Shown piece after piece: positions 27,717-36,471 of a DNA stretch of 64,000 bases (position 1 is its first letter; the number at the start of each line of letters is the position of its first letter). Below the pieces are notes generated by a model. The model saw only the letters and a list, made by a program, of their open reading frames with translations, had not been told where the DNA came from and searched no databases. The position numbers and the translations under genes are program-made. Location of the stretch: NCBI GenBank assembly GCA_003020945.1, contig PXRU01000001.1, positions 92,233 to 156,232 of the forward strand, in the 5' to 3' direction. Source of the stretch: Halobacteriales archaeon QS_6_71_20 (GTDB lineage Archaea > Halobacteriota > Halobacteria > Halobacteriales > Haloferacaceae).

Positions 27717-27876
27717 GTGAACGTATGATCCGGATCGGGCCGCCGGCCGAATTCGGTTTCGTGAGCCAAACTGAACGGCACCGTGGAGATCGTGGGGTGT
27801 AATCGTATCTACCGAGAGAGTCGATCGTCGGTCGGGATCGGCGGCGTATCGACCCTCGTTCGAGGATATTCGGACG

Positions 27877-27903
27877 GATATATAGAATCCCGGTAGATTT
27901 ACG
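27877..27903 (+). promoter_or_regulatory. Promoter region of the AbrB-PhoU regulator
   Basis: GATATATAGA (27877-27886) repeats the box found before pstS. GATTTAC (27896-27902) is about 27-34 bases before the ATG at 27930 and is the likely TATA element for a leaderless transcript. Confidence 0.4.
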
Positions 27904-27929
27904 TTCCGTTCGGTCCGACGCTAGCTACG

Positions 27930-28936
27930 ATGGTCGAAACGCGCAAGGTGCAGGTGACCGGCGGGTCGACGTACACCGTATCGATCCCGAAAGAGTGGGC
28001 CACCGAGAACGACGTGAGCGCGGGGACCGAGGTCGAGTTCTACCCGGAGGGGGACTCGCTGTTCCTCACCCCCGTGAGCGACGAGGAGCGCACGGAAGGG
28101 ACGCTGGACATCGGCGACCTCTCGGGCGACCAGCTCACGCGGGCGGTGATGACGATGTACGTCTCCGGCTTCGACGTCATCGCCCTGGAGGCTGGCCGGA
28201 TCACCAACGACCAGCGCCGCAGCATCCGGGGGGCCGTCCAGAGCCTCGTCGGACTTGAGGTGCTCGAGGAGACGCGCGACCGCGTCGTCGTGCGGGACCT
28301 GCTCGACTCCTCGGAGCTGTCGATCCACAACGCGGTCACCCGGATGCGGCTCATCGCCGTCTCGATGCTCGAGGACGCCGTCGACGCGCTCGCGGACGGC
28401 GACGAGGACATGGCGCGGGACGTGATCCAGCGGGACGACGACGTCGACCGGCTGTACATGGTCGTCTCCCGCATCTTCCGGGCGACGCTGCGGACGCCGA
28501 AGGCCGCCGAGGACATCGGTCTCTCCCGGGAGGTGTGTTTCGACTACCACTCCAGCGCCCGCCAGCTGGAGCGGGTGGCCGACCACGCGACGAAGATCGC
28601 CCACATCACCCTCGAACTGTACGAGGGAAGCGAGATCGCCGACGCGAGCGCGCCGACGGCCGACGGCGGGACGAGGAGGCCCGCGGCGTCGTCGACCGGG
28701 GGATGGAGGCGCTGTTCGCCGAGGACAGCGCGACGGCGACGGAGCTGGCCAACGAGGCCCGGGGCGCGGTGCTCGGCGTCGACGAGCGCGCCCGCGAGAT
28801 CGACGAGCTGCTGCGCGAACTCGACCCCGCGCGGGCCCAGCTGCTCGGGCTGATCGTCGACTCCGTCTCGCGGTCGGCCGACTACGGCGGCAACATCGCC
28901 GAGACCGCCCTCCAGAAGGCCGCGCCGTCGCCGTAG
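27930..28936 (+). pseudogene. phoU: AbrB-PhoU phosphate regulator, frameshifted
   Basis: An N-terminal SpoVT/AbrB-like DNA-binding domain (about 1-50, VETRKVQVTGGSTYTVSIPKEWA) is fused to PhoU helices (MLEDAVDALADGDEDMARDVIQRDDDVDRLY and YHSSARQLERVADHATKIAHIT, in parts). This architecture is common next to pst operons in haloarchaea. The frame runs well until about 28668, then becomes arginine-rich nonsense. The proper C-terminus (EEARGVVDRGMEALFAEDS to AETALQKAAPSP) continues in another frame to 28936. Adding one G to the GGG at 28668-28670 restores a 335-residue protein. It is either a real one-base loss that would truncate the second PhoU repeat, or a sequencing error in a G run. Confidence 0.85.
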
Positions 28937-29047
28937 CCGCCGCGACCGCGACGCCGCCCCCCACCCCGGCTGTCGTCGCCGGGCGAGGGAGACGCCGACG
29001 GCGTGCTCGACCGGCAGCGCCGCGAACACGACCGCGGCCGCGCCCGC

Positions 29048-30945
29048 TCAGTCGCGTCCGTAGCCCGCGAGGGCGTCGAACACGTCGTCGCCGTCGGCGA
29101 CCGCCCCGCGGAGCGCGGCGACGCCCGGCTTGTCGACCCGCGCCGGGTTCGCGTGGACGCGGACCCGCTGGGTCCCCAGCGGGACGAACCCCGTGTCGAG
29201 CCGTGCGGCGGTCGCGCGCAGGCCGAGGCCGGCGTCGGCGCCGCCCGCGAGCACCCGCCGGGCGGGCGACTCGTGGGCGCGGACGGCGCGGTCGAAGCCG
29301 TCGACCGCCTCCGTCGCCTCGCGGCGGGTGACTCCCCGCTCCTCGGCCAGGTCCGCGAGCGCGTTCGCGAGGCTGGTGCGCAGTCCGGCGCTCGCGTCGC
29401 GGTTCACGAACCGGAGATCGCGGTCGACCAGGTCCGCCGGGCCGGCCACGCCGTCGGGGTTGCCGGCGGGGACGATCAGTCCCCACTCGCGGGTCCACTC
29501 GGCGACCGGCTCCGCGGCGGCCGGCTCGGCGTCGCCGGTCGGGTCCGGCGCGGCGACGGGGTCGCGGCTCGTCGGCCCGGCGGTGACGGCGACGTCGGGG
29601 ACGCCGTCGCGGAGCCGTCGGAGCCCCTCGCGGGAGCCAAGCGGGAGGTACCGCGGGCGGTCGATCCGGTCGAGCAGCCGGGAGAGCGCGGGGTCGTCCT
29701 CGCCGACGCCCAGCAGCGTCGGCGCGCGCACGTCCGGCGAGAACAGCCGCACCTCGACGGACTCGCCCGCCGCGAGGTACTCGGTGTCGGGGTCGACGAC
29801 GACGACGCCGTCGGCCTCGACGAGGCTCGTCGTCGCGCCCGACCCCTTGTCGACGGGGTACACGAGCGTCTCCCCGGCCGTGTCGCCGGCTCCGTCCGAG
29901 CCCGTCGGCCCGCGCTCCACGAGGCCGGCGGGCATCAGTCGCATCCGTCCCTCCGAGTAGCGCTCCCGCACCGCCATCCGGCCGGCGACGGTCGCCGTCC
30001 GGGGCTCGGGCTCGCCGGCCGCGCGCCGCACCGCCGGCGCGACGAACGTGCGGAAGATGGTCAGCGCCGACACGGGGTAGCCCGGGAGGCCGACGTACGC
30101 GGCGTCGCCGACGCGGCCGATCAGCATCGGCTTGCCGGGCTTGACCGAGACGCCGTGGAGGAGCAGCTCGCCGCGCTCCTCGATCACCCGGTAGATCACG
30201 TCCACGGCGGACGCGGAGGTGGAGCCCGACGACAACACCAGGTCGCACTCCTCGCTGGCCTCGACGAGCAGCCGCTCCATCTCCTCGTAGTCGTCGCCCG
30301 CGTGGGGGTAGAGCTCCGCGACGCCGCCGGCCTCCTCGACGGCCGTCGCGATGGCGTAGCTGTTGACGTCGTAGATCTGTCCGGCGTCGCTCTCCAGGGG
30401 CTCGCCCGGCCGGATGAGTTCGTCGCCGGTCGAGATGATCCCCACCCGCGGCCGCCGACGGACGGGGACCTCGCTCACCCCGAGCGCCGAGAGCAGGCCG
30501 ACCTCGCGGGCCGTGAGTTCGGTCCCCGGGCCTCGACGGCGTCGACGTCGCCGTCTCCGCCGGTCACCTCGCTCGTCCGCTCCACCATCACGACCGCGTC
30601 GGCGCCGTCGGGCATCACCGCGCCCGTGGAGATCTCCGCACAGGTGCCCGGCTCGACCGTCACGTCCGGCTCCGCGCCCGCGTGGACGGCGCCGACCGGC
30701 TCCAGGACCGCGGGGTCGGCCTCGTCGGCGCCGAACGTGTCGCGCGCGCGAACGGCGTAGCCGTCCATCGATCCGCGGTCGAACCCCGGCACGTCGATCC
30801 TGGCGTCGACCCGCTCGGCGAGCACCCGGCCGCGCGCCTCCCGCAGCGGCACCGTCTCCGGCGCCGGCGACGGGTCCAGCGACGCGATCGCCTCGTGGGC
30901 CTCGTCGGGCTCCGCGAGGTCGCGGAACTCCTTGCGGTCGCTCAT
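29048..30945 (-). pseudogene. moeA: MoeA fused to a molybdate/PBP-like domain, frameshifted
   Basis: The first part (30945 down to about 30530) is the MoeA N-terminus, with PGFDRGSMDGYAVRA and ISTGAVMPDGADAVVMVE. The frame then shifts and continues with the MoeA core (PRVGIISTGDELIRPGE, DLVLSSGSTSASAVDVIY, VGLPGYPVSALTIF). A C-terminal periplasmic-binding-protein-like domain (LysR/ModE-type substrate domain, EWGLIVPAGNPDGVAGPADLVDRD) ends at 29048. One extra G in the CCCCGGG run at 30524-30530 would restore 632 residues. The fusion itself is a known haloarchaeal/methanogen form of MoeA. Its ATG overlaps the stop of the upstream moeA (ATGA). The frameshift may be a sequencing error. Confidence 0.85.
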
Positions 30946-32258
30946 TCGGCCACCTCCCACAGCCGGACGTCGACGGCCTCGCCGGCGTCGAGCCCCTCGC
31001 GGGACTCGGGGACGACGACCCAGCCGTCCGCCAGCGCCACCGACGACAGCATCCCCGAGCCGGAGGCGCGCGTCGGCGTCGCCTCGGTCGCGGGAGCGTC
31101 GCCGGCGTCGTCGCCGTCACCCGCGTCGGTCCCGTCCTCGGGGGCCGAGAGTCGCACGCGGGCAAACGTCCGCACGCCGGGCTCGGAGGACACCTTCCGG
31201 GCGAGCGTCGCCCGCCGCGTCGGGTGCGGGTCGTGCGGGAGCCGTCCCAGCTCCCGGATCACGGGGCGGAGGAACTGGACGGCGTTGACGATGCACGCGA
31301 CCGGGTAGCCCGGCAGCATGATCACGGGCGTCCCCTCGACGAGCCCGAGCGCGACGGGGTGGCCCGGCTTGAGGGCGACGCCGTGGACGAGCACCTCGCC
31401 CAGCTCCTCGACCACTTCGGGGATGAGGTCGCGCTCGCCGATCGAGGAGCCGCCGGTCGTGACGACGGCGTCGTGGTCGAGGTCGCGCTCGACCGCCTCG
31501 CGGAGCGCGTCCTCGTCGTCGGTGACGATGTCGCGGTAGGTGGCGTCGGCGCCCCAGCGCTCGGCCAGCCGGGAGACGGTGAGCCCGTTCGTCTCGATCA
31601 CCTCGCCCGGCTCGGGGTCGGCGTCGACCAGCTCCTCGCCGGTCGGGATCACGGAGACGCGGGGGCGCTCGGCCACCTCGACCTCGGTCATGCCGACGGA
31701 CTTCAGCAGGCCGAGATCCGAGGGGCGAAGCCGGTGGGGCGGCTCGTACAGCGTCTGCCCCTCGACGACGTCCTCGCCGGTCGGGCCGACGTTCTCGCCC
31801 TCGGCGACGGCGTCGAACACCTCCACATCGCGACCCACCTCGTCTCGCGGGCCGGTCGGCTCCCCGCTCGATCCGGCCGTGCCGCTCCGCGGCACGCGCT
31901 CCGCCTGCTCGATCATGACGACGGCGTTTGCCCCGGGCGGAAGCTCGCTTCCCGTGTGGACGCGGACGGCCCCGTTCGGGCCGACCTCGTCGTCCTCGGC
32001 GAACAACACCGTCGGCGAGCGGTCGGAGGCGCCGAAGGTGTCCTCGGCGCGCACCGCCCAGCCGTCCATCGCGGCGCGGTCGTAGCCCGGAACCGGTGTC
32101 GGCGATACGGTCGTGTCGGCGACGGCCCGGCCGTCGGCCTCGGTCAGCGGGAGCGTCTCCGTCCGGCCGTGGGGGGTGACGGCCGCGAGGAGGCGCTCGC
32201 GCGCGTCGGCGACGCGGGTTCGGTCCTTGAACCCGGCGCGTGTCCGGTCGTGACTCAT
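30942..32258 (-). CDS. moeA: Molybdopterin molybdenumtransferase MoeA
   Basis: A 438-residue MoeA that inserts molybdenum into adenylylated molybdopterin. Signatures are VPGYDRAAMDGWAVRAEDTF, GSELPPGANAVVMIEQ, PRVSVIPTGEELV, AVVTTGGSSIGERDLI (the MPT-binding GGSS form) and PGYPVACIVNAVQFLRPV. The C-terminal beta domain ends RLWEVAE. A TATA-like CTTTTTAC lies about 26 bases before the ATG at 32258. The next moeA-type gene starts inside the stop (ATGA overlap), so the two are co-translated. Pairs of MoeA proteins, one with an extra domain, are typical in archaea that use tungsten or molybdenum enzymes. Confidence 0.95.
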   Translation of the reverse strand: MSHDRTRAGFKDRTRVADARERLLAAVTPHGRTETLPLTEADGRAVADTTVSPTPVPGYDRAAMDGWAVRAEDTFGASDRSPTVLFAEDDEVGPNGAVRVHTGSELPPGANAVVMIEQAERVPRSGTAGSSGEPTGPRDEVGRDVEVFDAVAEGENVGPTGEDVVEGQTLYEPPHRLRPSDLGLLKSVGMTEVEVAERPRVSVIPTGEELVDADPEPGEVIETNGLTVSRLAERWGADATYRDIVTDDEDALREAVERDLDHDAVVTTGGSSIGERDLIPEVVEELGEVLVHGVALKPGHPVALGLVEGTPVIMLPGYPVACIVNAVQFLRPVIRELGRLPHDPHPTRRATLARKVSSEPGVRTFARVRLSAPEDGTDAGDGDDAGDAPATEATPTRASGSGMLSSVALADGWVVVPESREGLDAGEAVDVRLWEVAE

Positions 32259-32406
32259 GGCTCATCCTTGCGGTCCCGGAGTAAAAAGGCCGCCAGTCGG
32301 CGCGGCTCGCGGCGACGGCTGAGGCGGCGAGGAGCGTCGCGGCGGGGAGCGGCGACGGCGGAGGGCGGTGCGACGGGAGGCGTCGCGGCCGGGAGCGGCG
32401 GTGCCC

Positions 32407-32670
32407 TCAGTTCCCGCGTCCCGACCGACCCCGTCGCCGTGTGCCGGCGACGAGGTCGCGGAGCCGCGCGCCTGCCGCCCGTATCGCCGACAGCGGCCGC
32501 AGCCGCGTCGGCAGTTCCTCGGGGTCGTGAGCGTCCGGCGGGACCGGCACGTGGGGCGTCACGACCGCTGCGCCGGGATCGACGCGGGGGGACGCGCCGC
32601 CGGCGCCCGCGCCGTCGGCGGGCGTCCCGGTCGCCGTCTCCCGCTCGTCCGCCTCGCTCGACTCGGCCAT
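32407..32670 (-). CDS. Small acidic protein of unknown function
   Basis: An 87-residue protein starting MAESSEADERETATG with a disordered acidic first half and a basic C-terminal helix (LSAIRAAGARLRDLVAGTRRRGR). The ATG at 32670 has a T-rich GGTTTTTGCG 26-30 bases upstream, which supports expression. It lies between moeA and hsp20. The motif PHVPVPPDAHDPEELPTRLRP in its middle looks conserved in style, but I recognise no family. It could be a small nucleic-acid-binding or adaptor protein; function unknown. Confidence 0.5.
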   Translation of the reverse strand: MAESSEADERETATGTPADGAGAGGASPRVDPGAAVVTPHVPVPPDAHDPEELPTRLRPLSAIRAAGARLRDLVAGTRRRGRSGRGN

Positions 32671-32773
32671 GTACGGACGAACCCGCCGCGCCCGCAAAAA
32701 CCTTGTGAGAGAGTCACAGCCACGGGAGGCCGTCACCGCGGCCTTTTTCGACGCGCCGGCCCTTACGCCGGTT

Positions 32774-33130
32774 ATGTCGAAGCTACGCGATGCGCTCCGG
32801 GACCTGCCCGAGCCGGTGTTCGCCGACCTTGTGGAAAGCGAGGAGGCGTACCTCCTCGTCGTCGACCTCCCCGGCGCGAGCGCGGACACGACCGACGTAA
32901 GCCTGAAGCGGAGTCGGCTCCGGATCGAGGCCCGGCGCGAGAAGGCGGCCGACGCCGAGTTCAGCTACGTCGAGGAGGACCGGCCGCTGTTCCTCGACGC
33001 CGAGATCCCGCTGCCGCCGGACGCGACCCACGAGAACGGCGAGGCGGAGATGGACCGCGGCGTGCTGTCGGTCCGGCTCCCGAAACGCGCCGCCGCCCCC
33101 GAACGCACGATCCCGGTGACGGACGCGTAA
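32774..33130 (+). CDS. hsp20: Hsp20/alpha-crystallin small heat-shock protein
   Basis: A 118-residue small chaperone. The alpha-crystallin domain runs from AYLLVVDLPGASADTTDVSLKRSRLRIEA (in parts) through RPLFLDAEIPLPPD to MDRGVLSVRLPKRA, where the GxLxVxLPK motif is present. There is no I-x-I/V tail; it ends ERTIPVTDA with IPV serving that place. The N-terminal arm is short (about 20 residues). A T-rich GCCTTTTTC at 32741-32749 lies about 27 bases before ATG 32774, the leaderless spacing. The ABC1-kinase gene begins six bases after its stop, so the two are probably one transcript. Confidence 0.88.
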   Translation: MSKLRDALRDLPEPVFADLVESEEAYLLVVDLPGASADTTDVSLKRSRLRIEARREKAADAEFSYVEEDRPLFLDAEIPLPPDATHENGEAEMDRGVLSVRLPKRAAAPERTIPVTDA

Positions 33131-33135
33131 CCCGG

Positions 33136-35034
33136 GTGGTGACGCTGGTCTCACTGCGTGCGTACCGACGGTTCCCGGTCGTCTGCTACCGTTTCCTGCC
33201 GCTGATCCTCGCGTACGCCAGGGACCGCAGGCGGTTCCTGATCGTCGGCGGATCGCGGGACGTCTCCCCCGCGGAGCAGCGCCGTCGCGCGGAGGTGCTG
33301 CTGGACACGCTGCTCACGCTCGGGCCGACGTTCATCAAGCTCGGCCAGATCCTCTCGACGCGACCCGACGTGTTGCCGTCGGCGTACATCGACGTGCTGT
33401 CGTCGCTGCAGGACGACGTGCCGCCGGCGCCGTGGGCGGAGTCGAAGACGGTCATCGAGGACGAACTCGGCCCCGTCGACGAGGTGTTCGACGAGTTCGA
33501 CACTGAGCCCATCTCGGGCGCCAGCCTCGGGCAGGTGTACGTCGCCACCTACGAGGGGGAGGAGGTGGCCGTGAAGGTCCGCCGCCCGGGCATCGAGGAG
33601 CTGGTGACGGCGGACCTGCGCGTCATCAAGTGGTCGATCCCGTTGCTGACGCGGTTCGTCGGCCAGGGGCAGGCGTTCTCGCTCGAGAACCTCGCCGAGG
33701 AGTTCGACAAGACGATCAACCAGGAGATGGACTACGCCCGCGAGCAGCGCGTCCTCCGGGAGATCCGCGCGAACTTCGAGGGGAACGAACGCGTCATTAT
33801 CCCCGAACCGTTCGCGGGCGCGTCCGGGCCGCGCGTGCTCACGATGGAGTACGTCCCCGGGACGAAGATCTCCGATACCGCCGCGCTCGACGGGATGGGG
33901 ATCGACCGCACCGCGCTGGCGACGACGCTCCAGCGGGTGTACCTCCAGATGATCGCCGAGGACGGCGTGTTCCACGCCGACCCCCACCCGGGGAACCTCT
34001 CGGTGACCCCGGAGGGGCGGATCATCTTCTACGACTTCGGGATGTCCGGGCGGGTCGACCCGTTCATCCAGGAGAAGATCATCGACTTCTACATCGCCGT
34101 CGCCAACCAGGATATCGACGGCATCCTCGACGCGCTCGTGGAGATGGGGACGCTCTCCCCGGAGGCGGACCGCGAGGTGATGGCCGACGTGATGGAGCTG
34201 GCCATCGCCGACGTGCGCGGGGAGGACATCGAGCAGTACCGCGTTCAGCAGGTGATCGAGCAGGTGGAGTCGACCATCTACGACTTCCCGCTGCGGCTCC
34301 CGCAGAACATGGCGCTGGTGCTCCGGGTGGCGACGGTCGTCGAGGGGGTGTGTGTCACGCTCGACCCCGAGTTCGACTTCATCGAGGTGGCGACCGACTA
34401 CCTCTCCGAGCAGGGGTATCTGGGCGACACCGCCCGCCGGCTCGCCGGCGACGCGGCACAACAGACCAGAGAGACCGCGCGGGCGCTGTTCACCGTCCCG
34501 CCGAAGCTGGAGGAGGTGCTCGATACGACCCGGCGTGGGAACCTGAACGTGAACGTCACGCTCGAGGACGGCAACCGCGTCCTCGACCGGCTGGCGCGCC
34601 GGCTGGCCTACTCCGTACTCACGGCGGTCGGCGGGCTGTCGGCGGCGATCATCTACTCGTTCGGGGGCGAGCAGCTCGACGTGTACCTCTCGGTGGCGAT
34701 CGTCGTCGCGACGCTGCCGATGGTGTTCTTCCTTTACCGCTCGTTCACGAAGGAGCGGCGCGGGATCAGCGCACAGCCGCAGTTCACCCGGCAGAACCTC
34801 AAGGAGCGCCAGTCCGCCGAGGCCGGCGAGGGTGAGTCCGGGGCCGCCGGGGCGATGATGCCCGGGGCGGTGAACCAGGCCGGCGGCGGGGACGGCGCGG
34901 CGGACGCCGACGGGGCGAACGGCGGCGCAGTCGCCGAGGACGGCGGTCGTCACCTCGCCGAGCGCACGCGCGGCCGGCGCGAGTGGGACGGCGACGGCGT
35001 CGAAATCGAGGTCGAGGACGAGCGCGAGCGGTAG
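33136..35034 (+). CDS. ABC1/UbiB-family atypical kinase
   Basis: A 632-residue UbiB/ADCK-type protein kinase-like ATPase. The family markers are LGPTFIKLGQILSTRPDVLP (the KxGQ motif), GASLGQVYVA in place of a Gly-rich loop (the Ala/Gly form), VAVKVRRP (ATP lysine), FHADPHPGN and FYDFGM (metal-binding Asp). Two C-terminal membrane segments (YSVLTAVGGLSAAIIYSF and LSVAIVVATLPMVFFLY) anchor it, and a long acidic tail follows. Relatives support quinone biosynthesis or prenyl-lipid homeostasis. The start is a GTG, 33136 or 33139; the open frame upstream overlaps hsp20 and is not coding. Confidence 0.92.
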   Translation: MVTLVSLRAYRRFPVVCYRFLPLILAYARDRRRFLIVGGSRDVSPAEQRRRAEVLLDTLLTLGPTFIKLGQILSTRPDVLPSAYIDVLSSLQDDVPPAPWAESKTVIEDELGPVDEVFDEFDTEPISGASLGQVYVATYEGEEVAVKVRRPGIEELVTADLRVIKWSIPLLTRFVGQGQAFSLENLAEEFDKTINQEMDYAREQRVLREIRANFEGNERVIIPEPFAGASGPRVLTMEYVPGTKISDTAALDGMGIDRTALATTLQRVYLQMIAEDGVFHADPHPGNLSVTPEGRIIFYDFGMSGRVDPFIQEKIIDFYIAVANQDIDGILDALVEMGTLSPEADREVMADVMELAIADVRGEDIEQYRVQQVIEQVESTIYDFPLRLPQNMALVLRVATVVEGVCVTLDPEFDFIEVATDYLSEQGYLGDTARRLAGDAAQQTRETARALFTVPPKLEEVLDTTRRGNLNVNVTLEDGNRVLDRLARRLAYSVLTAVGGLSAAIIYSFGGEQLDVYLSVAIVVATLPMVFFLYRSFTKERRGISAQPQFTRQNLKERQSAEAGEGESGAAGAMMPGAVNQAGGGDGAADADGANGGAVAEDGGRHLAERTRGRREWDGDGVEIEVEDERER

Positions 35035-35126
35035 GCCGTTCTCCGTCGGCTCAGGACGGGCGCTCTGTCGGGGTTCGGGTTCCGTGCTTCGGACGCCGGG
35101 CACCGACCTCAAACGCCGGCGGGGTC

Positions 35127-36029
35127 TCAGGCGAGTTCGTCGAGGATCGCGTCCGCGACCTTCGCGGGCTGTTCGTGCTGGACCCAGTGAGTCGCCTCCG
35201 GGAACGTCGTCATCCGGCCGTCGGCGCAGCGGTCGACGGAGTCGTGGGCCATCCGCCGCTTGAGGAACTGGTCGTGCGCCCCCCAGATCAGGCGGGTGGG
35301 CACCTCGACCCGGTCGGTCTCCGGGACGGGTCGCGAGCGCGCGGCCGCCCGGTACCAGTTCAGCATCGCGGCGAAGGCGCCCTCGCGGCCCCAGGCGGCG
35401 CGGTAGCGGTCGAAGTCGGCCGTCGAGAACGTGCCGGGCATCGACGACTCCCGCATCATGGTCACGGGAAGCCGCCAGTCGCCCGCGCGGACCACCGCCT
35501 CCGGAATCCGGGGAAGCTGGAAGAACGCCGCGTAGCTCGACCGCAGTAGCTGCGCCGGGTCGCTCGCGAGCGTCCGTCGGATCACGGTGGGATGCGGGGC
35601 GTTCACCGGGAGAAACGCCGAGAGCCGGTCGGGGTCGTGGAGCGCGGTCCACCAGCCGACGACGCCGCCCCAGTCGTGGCCGACGAGCGCCGCCTCCTCG
35701 CGGTCGTACGCGTCGATCAGCCCGAGCACATCCGCCGAGAGCGCCTCGATCCGGTACGCGGAGACGGAGCCGGGGCGCTCGCTGCGGTTGTAGCCGCGCT
35801 GGTCGGGGACGACGACGCGGTATCCCGCCCCGACCAGCGGGCGGATCGCCTCGCGCCAGCCGTACCAGAACTCCGGAAACCCGTGGAGCAGCACCACGAG
35901 ATCGCCCGTCTCCGGGCCCGCCTCGACGACGTGGAACGTCCGACCGTTCGCGTCGACGAACGTCGACTCCCCGGGAACGCCGGCCGGGAGGTCGTCGGGC
36001 TCGCGGGCCGCGCTGAGCGTGGTCGTCAT
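35127..36029 (-). CDS. Alpha/beta hydrolase, epoxide hydrolase-like
   Basis: A 300-residue hydrolase of the epoxide hydrolase/haloalkane dehalogenase group. The oxyanion motif is LLHGFPEFWYGWREAI and the nucleophile is Asp in LVGHDWGGVVGWW, an Asp rather than Ser, as in epoxide hydrolases. PTRLIWGAHDQFL supplies the acid and FPEATHWVQHEQP the base His. A cap domain with PHPTVIRRTLASDPAQLLRSSY lies between. The ATG at 36029 is used. The natural substrate is unknown. Confidence 0.9.
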   Translation of the reverse strand: MTTTLSAAREPDDLPAGVPGESTFVDANGRTFHVVEAGPETGDLVVLLHGFPEFWYGWREAIRPLVGAGYRVVVPDQRGYNRSERPGSVSAYRIEALSADVLGLIDAYDREEAALVGHDWGGVVGWWTALHDPDRLSAFLPVNAPHPTVIRRTLASDPAQLLRSSYAAFFQLPRIPEAVVRAGDWRLPVTMMRESSMPGTFSTADFDRYRAAWGREGAFAAMLNWYRAAARSRPVPETDRVEVPTRLIWGAHDQFLKRRMAHDSVDRCADGRMTTFPEATHWVQHEQPAKVADAILDELA

Positions 36030-36078
36030 ACGCGACCGTATCGGACCGGCGACGCGAAAACGTATCGCCCGACGGCGA

Positions 36079-36471
36079 CTATTCGCGCCCGACGGCGAGG
36101 CTCCACACCGCCGTCAGGCCCAGCAGCACCGCCGGGAGGAACGGCAACACGAGCATCGCTGCGAGGAACCGGAAGCCTAGTTCACCGGGCGCGGTCGGCC
36201 GGAGGTAGATGATCCCTGGGACGACCAGGAACGCGAGGACGACGACGGCGACGAGCACCCAGCCCGCCCGTCCCAGGTCGTCCTCCTCGGCGTCGGCCTC
36301 GCCGTCGCCGGTCGCCTCTGCGGGTGCCGCCGCGGCGCCGGGCTCGTCAACGCGCTCGTAGCCGTCGCCGGTGTTGACGACCCGCGTGCGGTCGGCGTCC
36401 CCGCGGTCGGCACCGTCGCCGTCCGCGGATGCGTCGGCGTCGGTGTCCGCGTCCGGTCGCTCAGAGCTCAC
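36079..36471 (-). CDS. Two-helix membrane protein with acidic N-terminus
   Basis: A 130-residue protein with about 65 disordered acidic residues (DADTDADASADGDGADRGD) and two membrane helices (WVLVAVVVLAFLVVPGIIYL and FLAAMLVLPFLPAVLLGLTAVW). It ends SLAVGRE. The likely start is GTG 36471, which overlaps the end of the dehydrogenase gene by 11 bases; the open frame extends a few codons further up. This type (DUF-like helical hairpin) is frequent in haloarchaea and unassigned. Coupling to the dehydrogenase gene is suggested by the overlap. Confidence 0.6.
   Translation of the reverse strand: MSSERPDADTDADASADGDGADRGDADRTRVVNTGDGYERVDEPGAAAAPAEATGDGEADAEEDDLGRAGWVLVAVVVLAFLVVPGIIYLRPTAPGELGFRFLAAMLVLPFLPAVLLGLTAVWSLAVGRE

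Noticed and set aside
32368-33135. N-terminal extension of the ABC1 kinase frame
   Set aside because: It is arginine- and glycine-rich, runs through the hsp20 gene in another frame, and the ABC1 homology starts only at the GTG near 33136.
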